Source: Astropecten irregularis
Lineage: Eukaryota > Echinodermata > Asteroidea > Paxillosida > Astropectinidae
Length of the DNA: 64,000 nucleotides
Assembly (NCBI GenBank): GCA_963971285.1
Contig: OZ020249.1
Span: 7,192,001 to 7,256,000, forward strand
Direction of reading: 5' to 3'
Both the position numbers and the translations under genes were made by a program. This document shows, one piece after another, positions 36,936-49,670 of the stretch. The notes below the pieces were generated by a model that saw nothing but the letters and a program-made list of their open reading frames with translations, was not told the origin of the DNA and ran no database searches. Within the stretch, counting starts at the first letter, position 1; each line of letters opens with the position of its first letter.

Positions 36936-37588
36936 AGATGCAGTCTGACTCATCTGAGCCCAATTTCATGGCCCTGCTTATCACAGAATACAGATGAACC
37001 TCATTCTTTGCTTAAATAGGATTAGCAGCCAATTTCTACGCAAGCCAGTAAGCAAGAAGTCCTTAGTGTACATGAACTACGCAAGCGCACTACTGAAAAT
37101 TCTTCCCTACTCCATAAAATAGAATCTTGTAAGCACATAATTTTCTGCTTCCGTAAGCGCAGATTCTACGCTTATTGTAAAAAGAGCCAGCCCTGTTTCA
37201 GTCTTAACCATTTCTGAAAACATTACCCAATGGTATTCAGATTCCTACACTACTGAACCTTTCCACAGTGAATTATTTATGTTAAAATAGTAATCCCAAC
37301 GTTAGTGCATTAAATGTAATAAGGCAAGAGAATTAATTCTATCTTTCATTCTGACTTGGGCATTTAATTTGATTTCACATAATAATTTCTGTCTATAATT
37401 TTCCGGTGCTGACTGGATTACATGCTGACTGCTGTTAAAGTCGGACCACAGCTAAATTTTAAGCACCGATTATGCTAATCTGTGACAAAAAATGCAAATT
37501 GTTTTTTACAACTCAATGCCCATCACATCTGGCACCAAAATCTTGTTTTTAGTAACTTCCGATCTTACGCGTTTCTGTTTTGAAATGA

Positions 37589-37943
37589 TTAAAGGTAGTA
37601 TCATACTTTGGTACAAAACCAAAACAGAAATGTTCTCAGATTTACGTTTAACTTACAGGGTATGAAGATGGTGGTAGTAGAAACATACCGTTAAAATTGT
37701 TCTGCCTGAAATGGTGTATTTATCCAGAAGTTAGTAGAACAACGACTGAAAATCTTTTTGAGATAAAAAAATCAAAGAGAAAAGACCTAAGAAATTCTGT
37801 GGTTTTTTTCCCTGTTTTCTCAAAAAGTGGGCACCGTATGGGACTGAAATTTTCACAGATGACTGTTACTGTATCTTCCTTGATATTTTTGCCCATGAAT
37901 CTGTATTTCTTTGATAAAAACCAAAGTATGATACTACCTTTAA
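37589..37943. mobile_element. non-autonomous TTAA-bounded element with long inverted ends
   Basis: TTAAAGGTAGTATCATACTTTGGT and ACCAAAGTATGATACTACCTTTAA are perfect inverted ends with TTAA at both borders. The 355-bp element is open in places on both strands, but nothing resembles a transposase. Related copies lie at 36485 and 41680. Confidence 0.78.
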
Positions 37944-39568
37944 GGCAAAAGTACAGATGCCACGAGATAGGGTTTGATGAAACCGGGGAATGTTTCCAAT
38001 GAACGAATGAGGGAATCCTCGGTATATTTTCATCTTCCAATTAAGTCCCAGGCACAATTTTGATGAAGGAGTCTTGCCGTTTTAATTACCGATGGTGTCA
38101 GGATGCATTCATCGTCTCAATAGGCATCTACCCATCCTTAGACGGGCCAATAATTCCCTCGGATCAGCTACAGAATCTATATTGCTTTTATTATTAAGCC
38201 TTTTCAATATCCAGCGTCCCCCAAAAAGCTTGGTGCACAAAACTAATTGTTATATGTATGCCATGAAGTACTGAGCGGGAGTTTGTGATCGGGTCAAAGC
38301 CAGAAATATAACGTCGCCTTCCGAATCCAACAAAAAAAATCTAAAAATTTATTTTACTTTCTGAGAAAATGTCTGCTTGGCTTCTGGAAATAAAAAAAAA
38401 AATGAAAAGTAAGACGGAAAGATAAACACAGGTTTTGTTTTGCTTGACTTTGGCCAAACAGGATCATTGACAATCTCTGGAGGATTTCCCAGCGCGAAAG
38501 CCAATTACCCAACAGGAAAGGCAGAGAAATGACGCGCAATATATTACATTGAGGCCGAGCTAATGCAATAACCAGCAGCTTTTTAAGGAATAACACCCAT
38601 GCAATGCAGGCCCCAAAGCCCACGGACTGTACGCTAGGAACGTTGGGAAGTAGCCGGGCAGAAATCTGAAGTAATTGAGTAGCAATACAGAAGTGCAATT
38701 TAACAGTTTTAAGCGATAGTCAATGAGTACTCGTTTACTGACGATAAGCACACAGTCCAGCACTGTAACTGTCAAGTTCAGAGTGTTTCTTCATATATTT
38801 GTCTATTTTGAGGAGGTGAGTAGGTAATTACACAATTGATGCCTACGTGCATTCCAAATGACATTAACATTATCCAAATCCTGTCAAGGTTAGGAAAACC
38901 ACATCACGAGGGTAATATCAGCGATATGCGCTCAGATTTAGAGACTGATTCAGAAAGCGGTTTTATAGATGACCTCCGATATTAAATGGCAGAATATGAA
39001 TTGATTTTCTAATCACTGAGATTTAACCATAATCATTGGAGTCTAATTTACCAGCCTATTTATATTATTATGATGGCCTATAGTCTAGACGCAAGATGCA
39101 TTTTCAAAAGAATTGAGAGCCAATTTGATGATGAAGTTGAATCGTTACACTGATAGGACCAGGACAAAGACGAGGAAATTAACATTCCGATGGCAAGCGA
39201 CGCTCTTGCGTCAATTCCGAGATAATCCAGCATTCAAGACATGTTGGTATTACACTCCACAGTAGCGAGGCGAAATGAGGGGGCAGTCGTTGACTGTCGT
39301 CATTCAGCATGGTTCAAGGGCCTGCGAGCTCAGCCGTGGAAAGAGGTGACGAAGGAAGCTTTACAGAGAATCTAGTCAGTGAGTGCTTGCCTGCTCGGGC
39401 CTGGGACGCAGCCGGAATTTCAACACTTTCACACCGCCCCGGCAGGGCATGCCGGCAATCAGCTTAATATCCCGTCGCTGATTCAGATTTATATTCCTAA
39501 CCAGTTGGAAACCCCTCCTTCAAACGATAAAAGTAACGATAAATCTCTGCCACTTGTTCATGTTGGGG

Positions 39569-39744
39569 TATTTGATTACATTTATATGGATATCATCAAA
39601 CGATGTGAATTTATATACAGTGGAATGCCACTATAACGAACACTGCTATACTATACTATTTGATTACATTTATATGGATATCATCAAACGATGTGAATTT
39701 ATATACAGTGGAATGCCACTATAACGAACACTGCTATACTAAAC
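39569..39744. repeat. 88-bp tandem duplication including a transposon end
   Basis: TATTTGATTACATTTATATGG... occurs at 39569 and again at 39657, nearly identical across 88 bp. Each copy carries the left end of the pogo-like MITE, CAGTGGAATGCCACTATAACG. Confidence 0.9.
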
Positions 39745-39892
39745 ATTTGGCTATACTGAACATCATCCTTGGCTCCCAATTTTTGTCTGCAATACATACC
39801 GAATATGGTTCTTTAAATCACTATAACGAACGACCACTATAACGGACAATATCTGTGCATCCCGCCATGTTTGTTATAGCGGCATTCCACTG
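39706..39892. mobile_element. pogo/Tigger-like MITE
   Basis: CAGTGGAATGCCACTATAACGAACA at the left and TGTTTGTTATAGCGGCATTCCACTG at the right are inverted ends flanked by TA on both sides. TA targets and CAGTRRA...-type ends are usual for Tc1/mariner-pogo relatives. 187 bp, no coding content. Confidence 0.7.
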
Positions 39893-40048
39893 TACCACCA
39901 GTTTTTTTTTACACTGAAATCTGTACCAAAAACTTTTTTTGAAAATTCTTCGAAAAAAGTCCTCAAAATAATTTGAAGAGTTTGATTTTTGGGGGGACAA
40001 CTATCCTGCAAATAAGAGGAAAATCCGAAAAATGATAAAGGTACTTAC

Positions 40049-40179
40049 GTCTGGGTACGTTTTGACGGGTATAAAAAGTTTCTCTGAGAGTGTGACGGAT
40101 TGGCCTTGTGGTTCTGGAAGTACTAGGGGCCCGCTGTCGTTGTTGATGTTGTACATGTTCTTGCGCACCTTGTTGATTT
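40049..40179 (-). CDS. qki: quaking-like STAR protein, exon encoding end of Qua1 and linker to KH (first exon seen)
   Basis: This 131-bp exon begins after a pyrimidine-rich acceptor (ctttattctttgtag) and ends at a perfect GTAAGT donor. Its first two bases (AA) complete a split codon, most simply GAA (Glu), so the missing exon 1 should end in phase 1, as vertebrate QKI does at LLDEE. The frame reads INKVRKNMYN, a diverged linker, then SEKLFIPVKTYPD. Known QKI has ISRVRKDMYN and QEKLYVPVKEYPD at these places. In the family this segment closes the Qua1 homodimerisation domain and leads into the KH domain. The linker is about four residues shorter than in human QKI. The codon phase at the 3' end is 0, matching the next exon at 27224. 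Confidence 0.9.
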
Positions 40180-41679
40180 CTACAAAGAATAAAGAACAAA
40201 CGTGAAAAAAAAACACATTAATTGCTGAGAAATAGTAACATAGCATGATTGTTCACAAGTAAATTTAAAAGACCTTATTCACAGTGCATCCATCCTACAT
40301 TCGAAGCAGTGCAATTGAGCCAAGGCTCGGATTCAAAGTAGTCTGGTACCCGTATTCTTTTTAGAATTGGTGTAATCTTTTCCAACAGGTATATAAGGAA
40401 GGTGACAAGATGGATGCACGCTGTGAAAAAGGCATATACTCTTCTTTGTATGTAGGTAGGCTACTGTACTTAAACAATTTCCAGCCTAGAATTTGGGATA
40501 AGGGGCACAAAGGTCACGACCTCTACCCCCAGTCATCCTCTCCAAACAGTTCCCGGGGACATTTCTTAATCGAGGTTCCCCTTATCAGCGAAAAAAACAA
40601 TTTTGCCCCTTCAGGAATAAAATTCCAGCACGACAATATTTGACAATTTCAACGTAATATTAACCACTTGAGGTTAGCATGCGCCGTGTGTCTTTTTCAT
40701 TCTTGAAGGAACGAAATGGATCGATAAAGATGGATCAAGCACGTGGACAGGCCACCACAGGGACACAGTATTGCCTTCTGGGGATATCGAGGGATCCTAT
40801 GTGCTATTCCTGATGCTACTGACACTTACTAAAGTGCAAATCACTCCAGAAACTTATTTTTGTATGTAGCTAAGAAAAATAAGGTCAAGTATTAAAAATG
40901 ATATCATTTTTTTTCTTTTGAAAATTTTACTAGTTGTTGAAATCTCCCAGGCATATTATTATTAATGTGAAGCAGGCTGTACTTCTAATCAGAAAGTAAA
41001 TATACCAAACTATGAATAGTAATCCTATTATATTCTTGAGCTCGTTACACAAACAGCGCCCTCGCTGCGCTGCTCATTTCGTGACTACAAAATAACTAGA
41101 AATGGCAGTGGTTGAATCAACAATGCAATTGAAAGATAACGCCGGGCTGTGTGAACAATCCGATCGACTTGAAAAAGGTTGATATACACCTGAACGCTTC
41201 AACACAACAACAATACCATTTTGATCAACGCCAACCCCGACTTGTACGGCACGAACATGTAATTTATGAATCTATTGAGTGTGTACCTATAAGCACACCT
41301 TCTGACCTCTGCCAAACACTCGACAAGCCTGTGGGGTCCTTGCTACACACCCCTTCCCTTTGCTTTTCAACATTGTGACAGCATTTATCATACTGTCAAA
41401 CAAACCAGTGTAGTACCTGAACATGTATTGTACAAGTGTTTGAACTCGTCTATTTGTTCTGCCCTTGTTTGGTACACCAGCTATGAGGTTCTGGAGTACA
41501 AAGCAAACAAAATCTAGATTGACAAAGTCCGATAAGAGGTTTAAAATTGCTGCTTAGTCCACGGTAAAAACTCAAACCCTGCAACTCGGTGGAGAGTTTC
41601 ATTTTTTACAGACAAATAAGACAATGTTTATTCCCTCAAATTGCAGACATGGACATTTCAAATTTATTTCTCAGAGCTT

Positions 41680-41996
41680 TTAAGGTACAGTACAGGATTG
41701 GTAACATACCCAAACAGAAATGTCCACAGATTTATGTATAACTTTCAGGGTATGAAGATGGTGCTGGTAGACATAAATGTGCGCCTGAAATGGTGTATTT
41801 TCCAGAAATTAATAAAACACTGACTGAAAACAGTTTTGATCTCGGGGTAAGATCAAAACCATTCTTTGTGTTTTATAAGAAAAAGTGACTCAGGTGTCTG
41901 ATTGAGCTCAAATTTTCACAGGTTTATAATTTCATGCTGGATCAGTGTGAGTGCTGTTCAGTGACCTTTACCACTCACAATGTATTATACCTTTAA
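41680..41996. mobile_element. diverged relative of the 37589 TTAA element
   Basis: Starts TTAAGGTACAGTACAGGATTGGTAAC and ends TATTATACCTTTAA. The interior shares AAACAGAAATGTCCACAGATTTA, CAGGGTATGAAGATGGTG and CCTGAAATGGTGTATTT with the 37589 copy. Ends are more degraded. Confidence 0.6.
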
Positions 41997-43308
41997 AAGC
42001 AAGGTTTTTCCTAGTAGGAAAAATGTTCTGTATTTAAGTCGACTGTATCACGTCTAAAGAGGAATTTTAGAATCATTTAGACGTGACATTACCGTACAGC
42101 AATAGTCAGGATATACTTAATAATAAAGGGAGCCAGGATCCAATGTGTTTATTAAATGAAGCCTCAGTGGGTAGACTATCTTTACATATATCGAACATGA
42201 CATTCACTTGAGGCAGTGACAAGGTACTAGACGAAGGTTGAGAAAAACCAAATAAGATTGGCCGAGACAACTCAGTAATGGCATTGAGTTACACCTATGT
42301 AAGCCAGCTTGGTAAATGTCACCGCATCTTGTATAAGGCCTTGGACGGCATTAATAGCCCGCCTGAGATTGCCTGAGCCCTTTTGGTAACGATGTTTCCT
42401 TAATCTCTACAAAATTTAAACCTATTTCCTCCAACTTCACAATTCATTCTCTATTCTAAACTGATGAGTGCTAGCTCGAACCAACAAAATCCAATAAAAA
42501 ATGGTAAATTTATCAACTACCTCGATCGTTTTAAAACAAATCCTAGTCTCTGAAACCATGCTGAAACGAAACAATCTTTTCGGGAGTACGGCACATCGAG
42601 TGAAAATGAAACAGGTCCTAGATATACAAATCCTCAATCCTTTAAAAATCCTACCAAATTCCATAAATTCATGAGGTCAATGTGGATTTTTGGAGGTTTA
42701 GGAATAACAAAAAACAGAAATATTCAATTAATTCTTTTTCAACAATTATTCTAGGCAGACAATGCTCCCATACATGAACCGTGCATAATTTGCTGAATTT
42801 ATTTCCCCTTCCGTTGATAAATACCCTGGTTATACATTGTTTAGCGGGTCACGATAAAACTTACCCTAAGCCAGAATGAAAGCTCAAGTTAATCTTCGAA
42901 AATTTAATTTCTTCTCACACTCAGCGACCTTGACATGTATTGAATAGTGCAGAGTCCATGTAATCCCATACACTGTACATGGTGTATACATAGTATGTTT
43001 GTATGTTCCATACTTTCACCAAGAAAAAATCCAATCCGTTTAGCAAAAAGAGCACGAACCCTTTATCCAATTCAAATTATTCAGTTACAAATTCAGGATT
43101 TAAACTTATGAATAAACAGAATAATATTTCTATTTTAATCTATAGTTTTTGTATGGATTATGCATGTAGTTCTAGTAGTACACTAATACTAGAGATTTAA
43201 CAAGTATTAATTACATACAGTTCAGTGATTTAGCAGTCGATGTCAGTCTCTATCAAAATATGATGTCCGAAAATTTAAAAAGTACCTAGGGTAAAAATGG
43301 AAATTATG

Positions 43309-43448
43309 AAATAGCGTTCCGCACTAATGATGTCACACCACGCGCGATGCGCACACATACTTCCACTCACCACACGTTTGCATGGCCACATTGCAATGTT
43401 TGTCTGAGATTCGGTGCTATTTTTAGCGCGAGTGCGCAGCGCTATTGC
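43309..43448 (-). mobile_element. MITE-like element with AATAGCG...CGCTATT ends, copy 2
   Basis: Begins AATAGCGTTCCGCACTAATGATGTCACACC and ends TTAGCGCGAGTGCGCAGCGCTATT. It is inverted and shorter than the copy at 19237, with an internal deletion around the TGCA-rich part. Confidence 0.6.
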
Positions 43449-46400
43449 CACAATTTCACTGGAAATTTATTCAAGGTTTTTTTATATCCTATATTTATCA
43501 AAAAAACACAAACTGAATATTTAGTCATTATTTGGTGCAAACTAAAGACAAGTTTGGTGATGCTATATTCAAGCATTGGCTAAAAGGTTGACAGATTTTT
43601 GCCTAGAATTTTAAGCCCTGTGTGAAGCGTACATGTATGTACTTGGCTTTCAGTGCACATACACAGGGCTGCTGTGCACACGTGCTATTACTAAAGCTAG
43701 TCACTACTGTTACTCCTATTGATATAAATAATTTATCATATACTGGTGTGTTTACCATGCTGATTAAATGGCTTCTGAGCACATTGGTATTTGATCAAGG
43801 AAAGAGCAAGTTGAGTGGCTGACGAAATATGACCATTGATGCTACAACATGAATGGGACGGGACATGAGGGTTACAAAATGGCTGCTCGCATGTTCACAA
43901 CGCTGTCATCTTTTCAACTTTAATTAAAAGGTCTATGTACACTGTCATCGTATGTGGGGTTGTAAGCACATGCTCCTTGCATTAACATTTCTGTCGTGAA
44001 ATGAAAATATGCAGGGCAGCATACACACGTGTTTTCATCTTGCAGGGTAGAAAACAAAATGATGTCTTTATTCTATAACCTTTATTATCCTTAAACAATC
44101 AAAATATGCTTGGCTAATAGCGTTGCATGTATACAGTGTACGAAGGTATTATATGGGTCAGGGTAAATATGGCTAAATAATTGAGGACATGTACAAACTG
44201 TAGGCCTAAGTAGCTGTAAGTAATAAAATACCAATATCAATCTGACATTGTTTTGGCAATAATGATTCATTTTCTGTCAAGATTGTGGCACATTTTAGAT
44301 AATATTTACAAAATAAACCTGCACAGTACATACATGTAAGAAACATACACGTATAAGTGTATACATGTATTTAGCTGTGTACTGTACATGCAGTAATACG
44401 AGGCTCATAGCAGTGTATGTTGTTTGAACTCTGATAATTTCATTTGACGAGCATAACGGCATTAAAAATCAAACCACCTCGTATGCAAAGAATTTCATTC
44501 CATGTGCTTTAAAATTTCAGCTGTCAATGAATAACAAACTTTAAAAACTGAAATCTGAATACATGCAGATCAGGTTCGGTTCGGTTGAAGCTCCGAGCTA
44601 AACACGAAAACAAAAAAAAGTCGAGTGATCTTTCTGGATTCGTTGAAGCTTCCTTGATCTAATTGTAGCCCACAAACGTGCCGATACACCTGCTTTGGTG
44701 TGGAAATCAAATTACGGCAATAATTTGCCTTTTGTGAAGGGCAAACAGTGCATAGGCATACTGTCCTTCTTCATTCAAGCACCAATGAATAATCATTCAA
44801 ATATTGATGGGGCTTATTTTCAAAGAGCGATCCCAGATGCTACATACCGGCTCCCTATGCTACTTTACATTCTCTCGTTTGGACAAATTGATCACAAAAT
44901 GTCTTCCAAGGCTCAAAATAAAAACACACATGCCGGGTAGTTTTAATAAAAATTTGTTTGTATACAAAGATTTACACAGAAATTATAATTTTCTTTGCTT
45001 AAACTGGAGTGTACATTTCAATGCACCCGGTGTGTTTGTTTTTGATTATGGTACAAAAAAAAAATTGTTTTGGTTAAAGTTTGGAAAACAAGAGCAAGGC
45101 AATGCAAAACTTAAAATTTAAAAGAGAGATTTGGAACCGAAGGGTATTTAAATAAATTCTGTAGGCAGTCTCCTACCGTCTTGTTAAAAGTACAAAGTTT
45201 GTAGGCTGAACTTATGAAGCTGTGATTATTTTCAAACAAAATTTAAAATTAGGCAATCTCAGACGAATATTTTTTCAAGATTGATCCTTATCAAAGTTTC
45301 ATGTTCAGTCACACTAGCAGACAAATACAGGTTGTCTTTAGGAATTTGCCTTCTAGATTCGGCACCTATGGTGATATTTTTCAGCCAATGAAATTATCCT
45401 TGACGATTTTTGTGGTTGATTGGTCGAGCCCAGTCAAAATGAGACGCAGGAAAGTGATCATGTCGACTCATGAAATCATCAAATTGCCACGAGGGACTCC
45501 TGTGTCATTTTCACATTCTAATCAGCGACGGATCGTACAGACAACGCACAAACGTATCCTGCACACTGCAAACTCAATATCCATCCAAAACTGAATCAAC
45601 ATCTTCTACCCACGAACAGAAGAGTTCGTGTAGGCCTACAATTTGAAAAAAAAAAAAAAAACCTTTGATATTAAAATTTGATTTCTATGAACGTGTCAAC
45701 CTTCATTCCTCTATTGTGTTTGTGTTTTTTGCCTTTCAAAATTTATTCCTTCGAACCAAGAAGGAGTTGACCAAAACCGAGCAGAAGTCACATCCACAGG
45801 CAAGAGAGTGTTTGCATTAGCCACATCAGTGGGAAAAAACAACAAAAAACGGGGACATGTGGCTTAAGGTCAGGACTGGGAACTGCAGTTTCAAGCCCCT
45901 GAGATGTGGTGTGGTATCACGGCCTACCCTTATAAGGTCAGAATGTGAGCTAGTTAGACCCCAGTAAAACCAGACAGTACTTAGTACAGTTGATTAGTGG
46001 TGATAGACAGGCTCTGGCTGTACATTTGAAGCAACACAAGGTTTCAATAGTCCCAGCCAAGTACAGTACAGCCTACTTTTCCACACATCTGGATTTGTGG
46101 GCACAAACAACCTCTGGAAAATCCCCCTTTGCCAAACGCTTCCTTTGCCAAACGGTCTTCCTTTAACCCGCTTCAACCCAGGTCACTTTCAGTCATCATC
46201 TCGTTAAATTGAGTAAGGTTATCTGCTGTGAACGAAGCACAGTATTGCTACAGCCTGACAGATTGTACTGGAATTGTTCTTTTATGTTTGATCATCAAAG
46301 ACAGAGGGGAATGATAAATAATACCATCCAGATGCGCTGGTATCGGGTAGAGAAATATTGTTTAGAGAGAGGGATGTTAAACTGCAGGGTTTAATGTACT

Positions 46401-46607
46401 CAATTAGCCTACCTTTCAACCTTACTGCATAAACTGCTGCATAAGCAATGCAGTTCACCTGCTACAGTAATTACAGATTCACTCTGCAGTAAAGTGCATC
46501 GATAATATATAACTTGCAAGTTAAACTTTCCACATGAAAAATGTCAGTTTTACGCCAATTCATCAGATTGTCGACATACATGAACATAAAGATCTTGGCT
46601 GTAAAGC

Positions 46608-46844
46608 CAGGGGCCAATTTCGTGGAGTTGCTTAGCACAAAAAAATTGCTAAGCACAATAATGTCTTACCCAATAAAACAAACTACCATTGAAAATTCTA
46701 TTTGATATTCATGGTCAGCGAACAACAGCCAAAGAACAATCACAACACAAGCAAATTTGGTTGTTATCCTTGTTTTAATTATTAGACAGAAATTTCACGG
46801 TTAACAAATTGTTGTGCTAAGCAGTGCCGTGAAATTGGCCCCTG
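46608..46844. mobile_element. CTGGGGCCAATTTCAT foldback family, copy B
   Basis: CAGGGGCCAATTTCGTGGAGTTGCTTAGCAC at the left and GTGCTAAGCAGTGCCGTGAAATTGGCCCCTG at the right. The interior is in the opposite direction to copy A (CCATTTGATATTCATGGTCAGC type, AACAACAGCCAAAGAACAATCAC). Confidence 0.8.
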
Positions 46845-48963
46845 GCCCATTTCAGAAAAAGTGCCCCACTTTAAGCTGGGAAAATTTGAAAACATTTGCT
46901 GCAATCATGAATATTAAAAACACTTTCTCTCCAAAACAATCTTCACATTAACAGTGAAAAACATCCTTTTGAATACTGACACCTTTTAAAAGTGGCAGAA
47001 ATTTGATAAGAAACCATCGGCTGAGTTTGTGTACTGTGTGTCTGCAGCAGTGCCGGCCAGTTCAAAATGTAGACAGCCAAATTGGCTTACATGCCGACAT
47101 CAACCACGATTATAATTAATTACCGCCCCACTTCACTTTTTCTTTCTCATAGCTGGTAAGCACATGGGTGATATCTACCGCAACATTGATTAATTTTTAT
47201 TCACGCTTTCTGGTTTTCTTCATGCTGTGAGCATGCAATGTGTCTTCTATGCAGTTAAGGGGTAATATGCTACATGTTTATGTACAATTAATTGCAAGTT
47301 TACTCAATGTATAATGAGCATCGACGCAATGAATGCATGTAGTGCCTTGTGGCCGGCAAGAGAATGAGCGTACATGTGCCTAGTCACTCGTGAGTAATGA
47401 TTGAGCTCATATGCCCCGACATACATGTAGCAAATTACTTCTTACATCCCTAGATATTGTACAATGACCAAGCGTCACACACACGCTAGCCTTACAAGGC
47501 AAATCCGAGGTCCCTTCCTTTGAATAATAACACGACTTCCTTTACAGGAACAAGCGGAAAAGCATAATCACAACAGCAGTGACAATAGGCGTGAGAGAGT
47601 GCCCCTATCTTAAGCAGCTTAGCCTATACATGTTTATCTTCGGGTTTGGAACTGTCATTTTTAAATTGAAAACACCAGTTGGAAAGTTTCGCTGAAGGTC
47701 AAGATCCATGTTTTCCTTTTCAAAATCCTAGCAAAGAGCGTCTTATTTCATATCGGTTACTTCACAATCGATGTTCGAAATGAAATCGAAGCCAAGGCCT
47801 AGCCTAAGGTGAATAATTCATAAAGGCCTTGGTCTAGATACAGAAATGGATTCCCGAGTTTACTGACTATCTGCCTGCTAACCTGCATTTGGTGCTTGTA
47901 TGTCTGGTTACCAGACTTCTTTTCTGTTTCACTGAGAAGCTTAGCAACACTTCTCACAAGTATCGTAATCCAGATCAACAGAAGTTGCTTAACTCCAAGA
48001 AGTTTTCGTGCTAACCAGAAAGGGGTTTCATTTCACAAGTTTTAAAATAAGTAAGTTGAAAATAACAAACAAGTTCTTATTTTTTATGGAACTGAGGACC
48101 GTTAATTGCATAACTTCCCCTTTAATTGTTTGGTTACTCACTTCATATTATCCCCGTTCAATACCTCTCCATTCCCCAAGCAAGGCGATCATTATATCTA
48201 CCCCAAAATGAGTTGGAAAAAATCAATAAACTAAGGATTTGCCGATCATGTGGCATCGGTATTAAATCTCTAATCCTACCCAGTAGGTGGTATAGTGGAA
48301 TGTCCCCCTCAGAACTCAACACAAAAAAGACGGTAATTTGGGAATCAAGCTAGGCTAGGTGTCCCTACCCTACCATACGTACCCCTGGCATTCTGTAAGC
48401 TTATCCTTGAAAAGGAATGAGGGGACATGAAGCAAAAAGGAAACTGAGGGATGACCAAAAAAAAAATCAATATTGATGCCAAGGCTCTCGAGATGTTATC
48501 AAGAGTGTTGCTGATGCAGTCATGCTGGGCTTAGCGCTGGGTGGGCCGGCTGATGAGGCTGCAAAACTGGCTGCTTGTCAGCGAGGGGTTTTACTGATTA
48601 CTCCCTCTACCAAAAATTAAAATCAAGAAATTAGCGATGGAGTTGATGACTGCCGAGATGCCATCTGTCTTGCTATGGTTCAGTGATAGCATCAACATCA
48701 TCATCATTACACAGTGTGACTTGCTCTTCAAGGAAAAGAAGTCTTGTTCCCAACATCCAAACCATAAGTTAACCATGGAAACATTGAAAGAGTATGGTAC
48801 CAGATCTCCCTCCCAAATATCCATAGCGCGTTTACGAAACAGAGGCTCAGACTTTGGCTTCATCACTGTCATCCGTATGCTGAAAATACAGGTTGTTGGT
48901 TTTCATTGAAGCTGAAGCTCTGTTTTCCTTTTCAAACCAGAGAATCCACCTCTGAACCGCAGC

Positions 48964-49047
48964 CAAAAGCCTCTATTTTGATACCCGTTATTTAAGAATG
49001 GTTTGACGAAATGGAGCCGGAGCCTGAGCCACCGTTTCATAATCCCA
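48964..49047. repeat. dispersed repeat with GGAGCC units, copy 2
   Basis: Same orientation as the copy at 1-105: caaaagcct, tattttgata, gttattt, aagaatgg, then aaatggagccggagcctgag and cgtttcataa. There is no coding sense in either copy. It sits in intron 1. Confidence 0.6.
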
Positions 49048-49389
49048 AAAAGTGCCATCTTTTAGAAAAAGAAGATTATTTCATGACAGATCAATCATTT
49101 TGATTTCCTACGCTACGCTAAGAATACGTTGTCCTGAAAAATGAAACGCATTTAACACCAAACAACAACTTCTCCTATCAAGTTATGACAGAAGTTGAAA
49201 ACATACCATGTTTTGTACTTGGAAATCTGCCAGATCAAGAATGTAGCGCTTAAATAATAATGGACACTTATAAAGCGCCAGTATCCGCCATGCTTGACGC
49301 TCATGGCGCACAATACACAAAATTACAAAGCAAAAACACAACAGAAATTTTATAATCATTAACAATAATAACAATACATGATTGTCAGG

Positions 49390-49560
49390 CTAATTACAGT
49401 AGCGTAAGGTGAACAAATGGGTTTTCAAGGAGGTTTTAAATACAGAGAGTGATGATGACTGACGAATATCAAGTGGTAGATTGTTCCAGAGTACAGGAGC
49501 AGCATGTGAGAAGGAGCGGTCTCCCCAAGAGTGGTTGGTGCGGGAACATTTTCCTTCTTT
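49390..49560 (-). pseudogene. C-terminal remnant of a non-LTR retrotransposon reverse transcriptase ORF
   Basis: On the minus strand the frame reads HSWGDRSFSHAAPVLWNNLP, then LDIRQSSSLSVFKTSLKTHL and a short end before TAG at 49392-49390. The order GDRSFS..AAP.LWN.LP..IR.S.S...FK..LK.HLF is the familiar end of CR1/L2/RTE-type ORF2 proteins. Only this end survives. Downstream (49215-49290) a CTTATAAAGCGCC-type tail sequence is present. Inactive. Confidence 0.7.
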
Positions 49561-49670
49561 GACAGACACGTTGGTGGAATAATTATAATGTCTGAGGGAA
49601 CATTTAATGGATGTATCAAGGCTTTAAGTGACTGATATCAAATGAAGTTCCATGCATGTAGAGTTGTAGT

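Larger units (their letters stand above)
27225..40048 (-). other. large intron between Qua1/linker exon and first KH exon
   Basis: GTAAGT donor at 40048 and cgtttcag acceptor at 27225. Elements at 27872, 29626, 33964, 36485, 37589 and 39569 are listed separately. Stretches 28000-29600, 30240-33960 and 34215-36480 show no gene; the last holds a poly(G) tract and a tRNA T-arm-like segment. Confidence 0.9.

Noticed and set aside
37697-38040. Overlapping open frames on both strands
   Set aside because: They lie mostly inside the TTAA-bounded inverted-repeat element at 37589-37943 and have no protein similarity.
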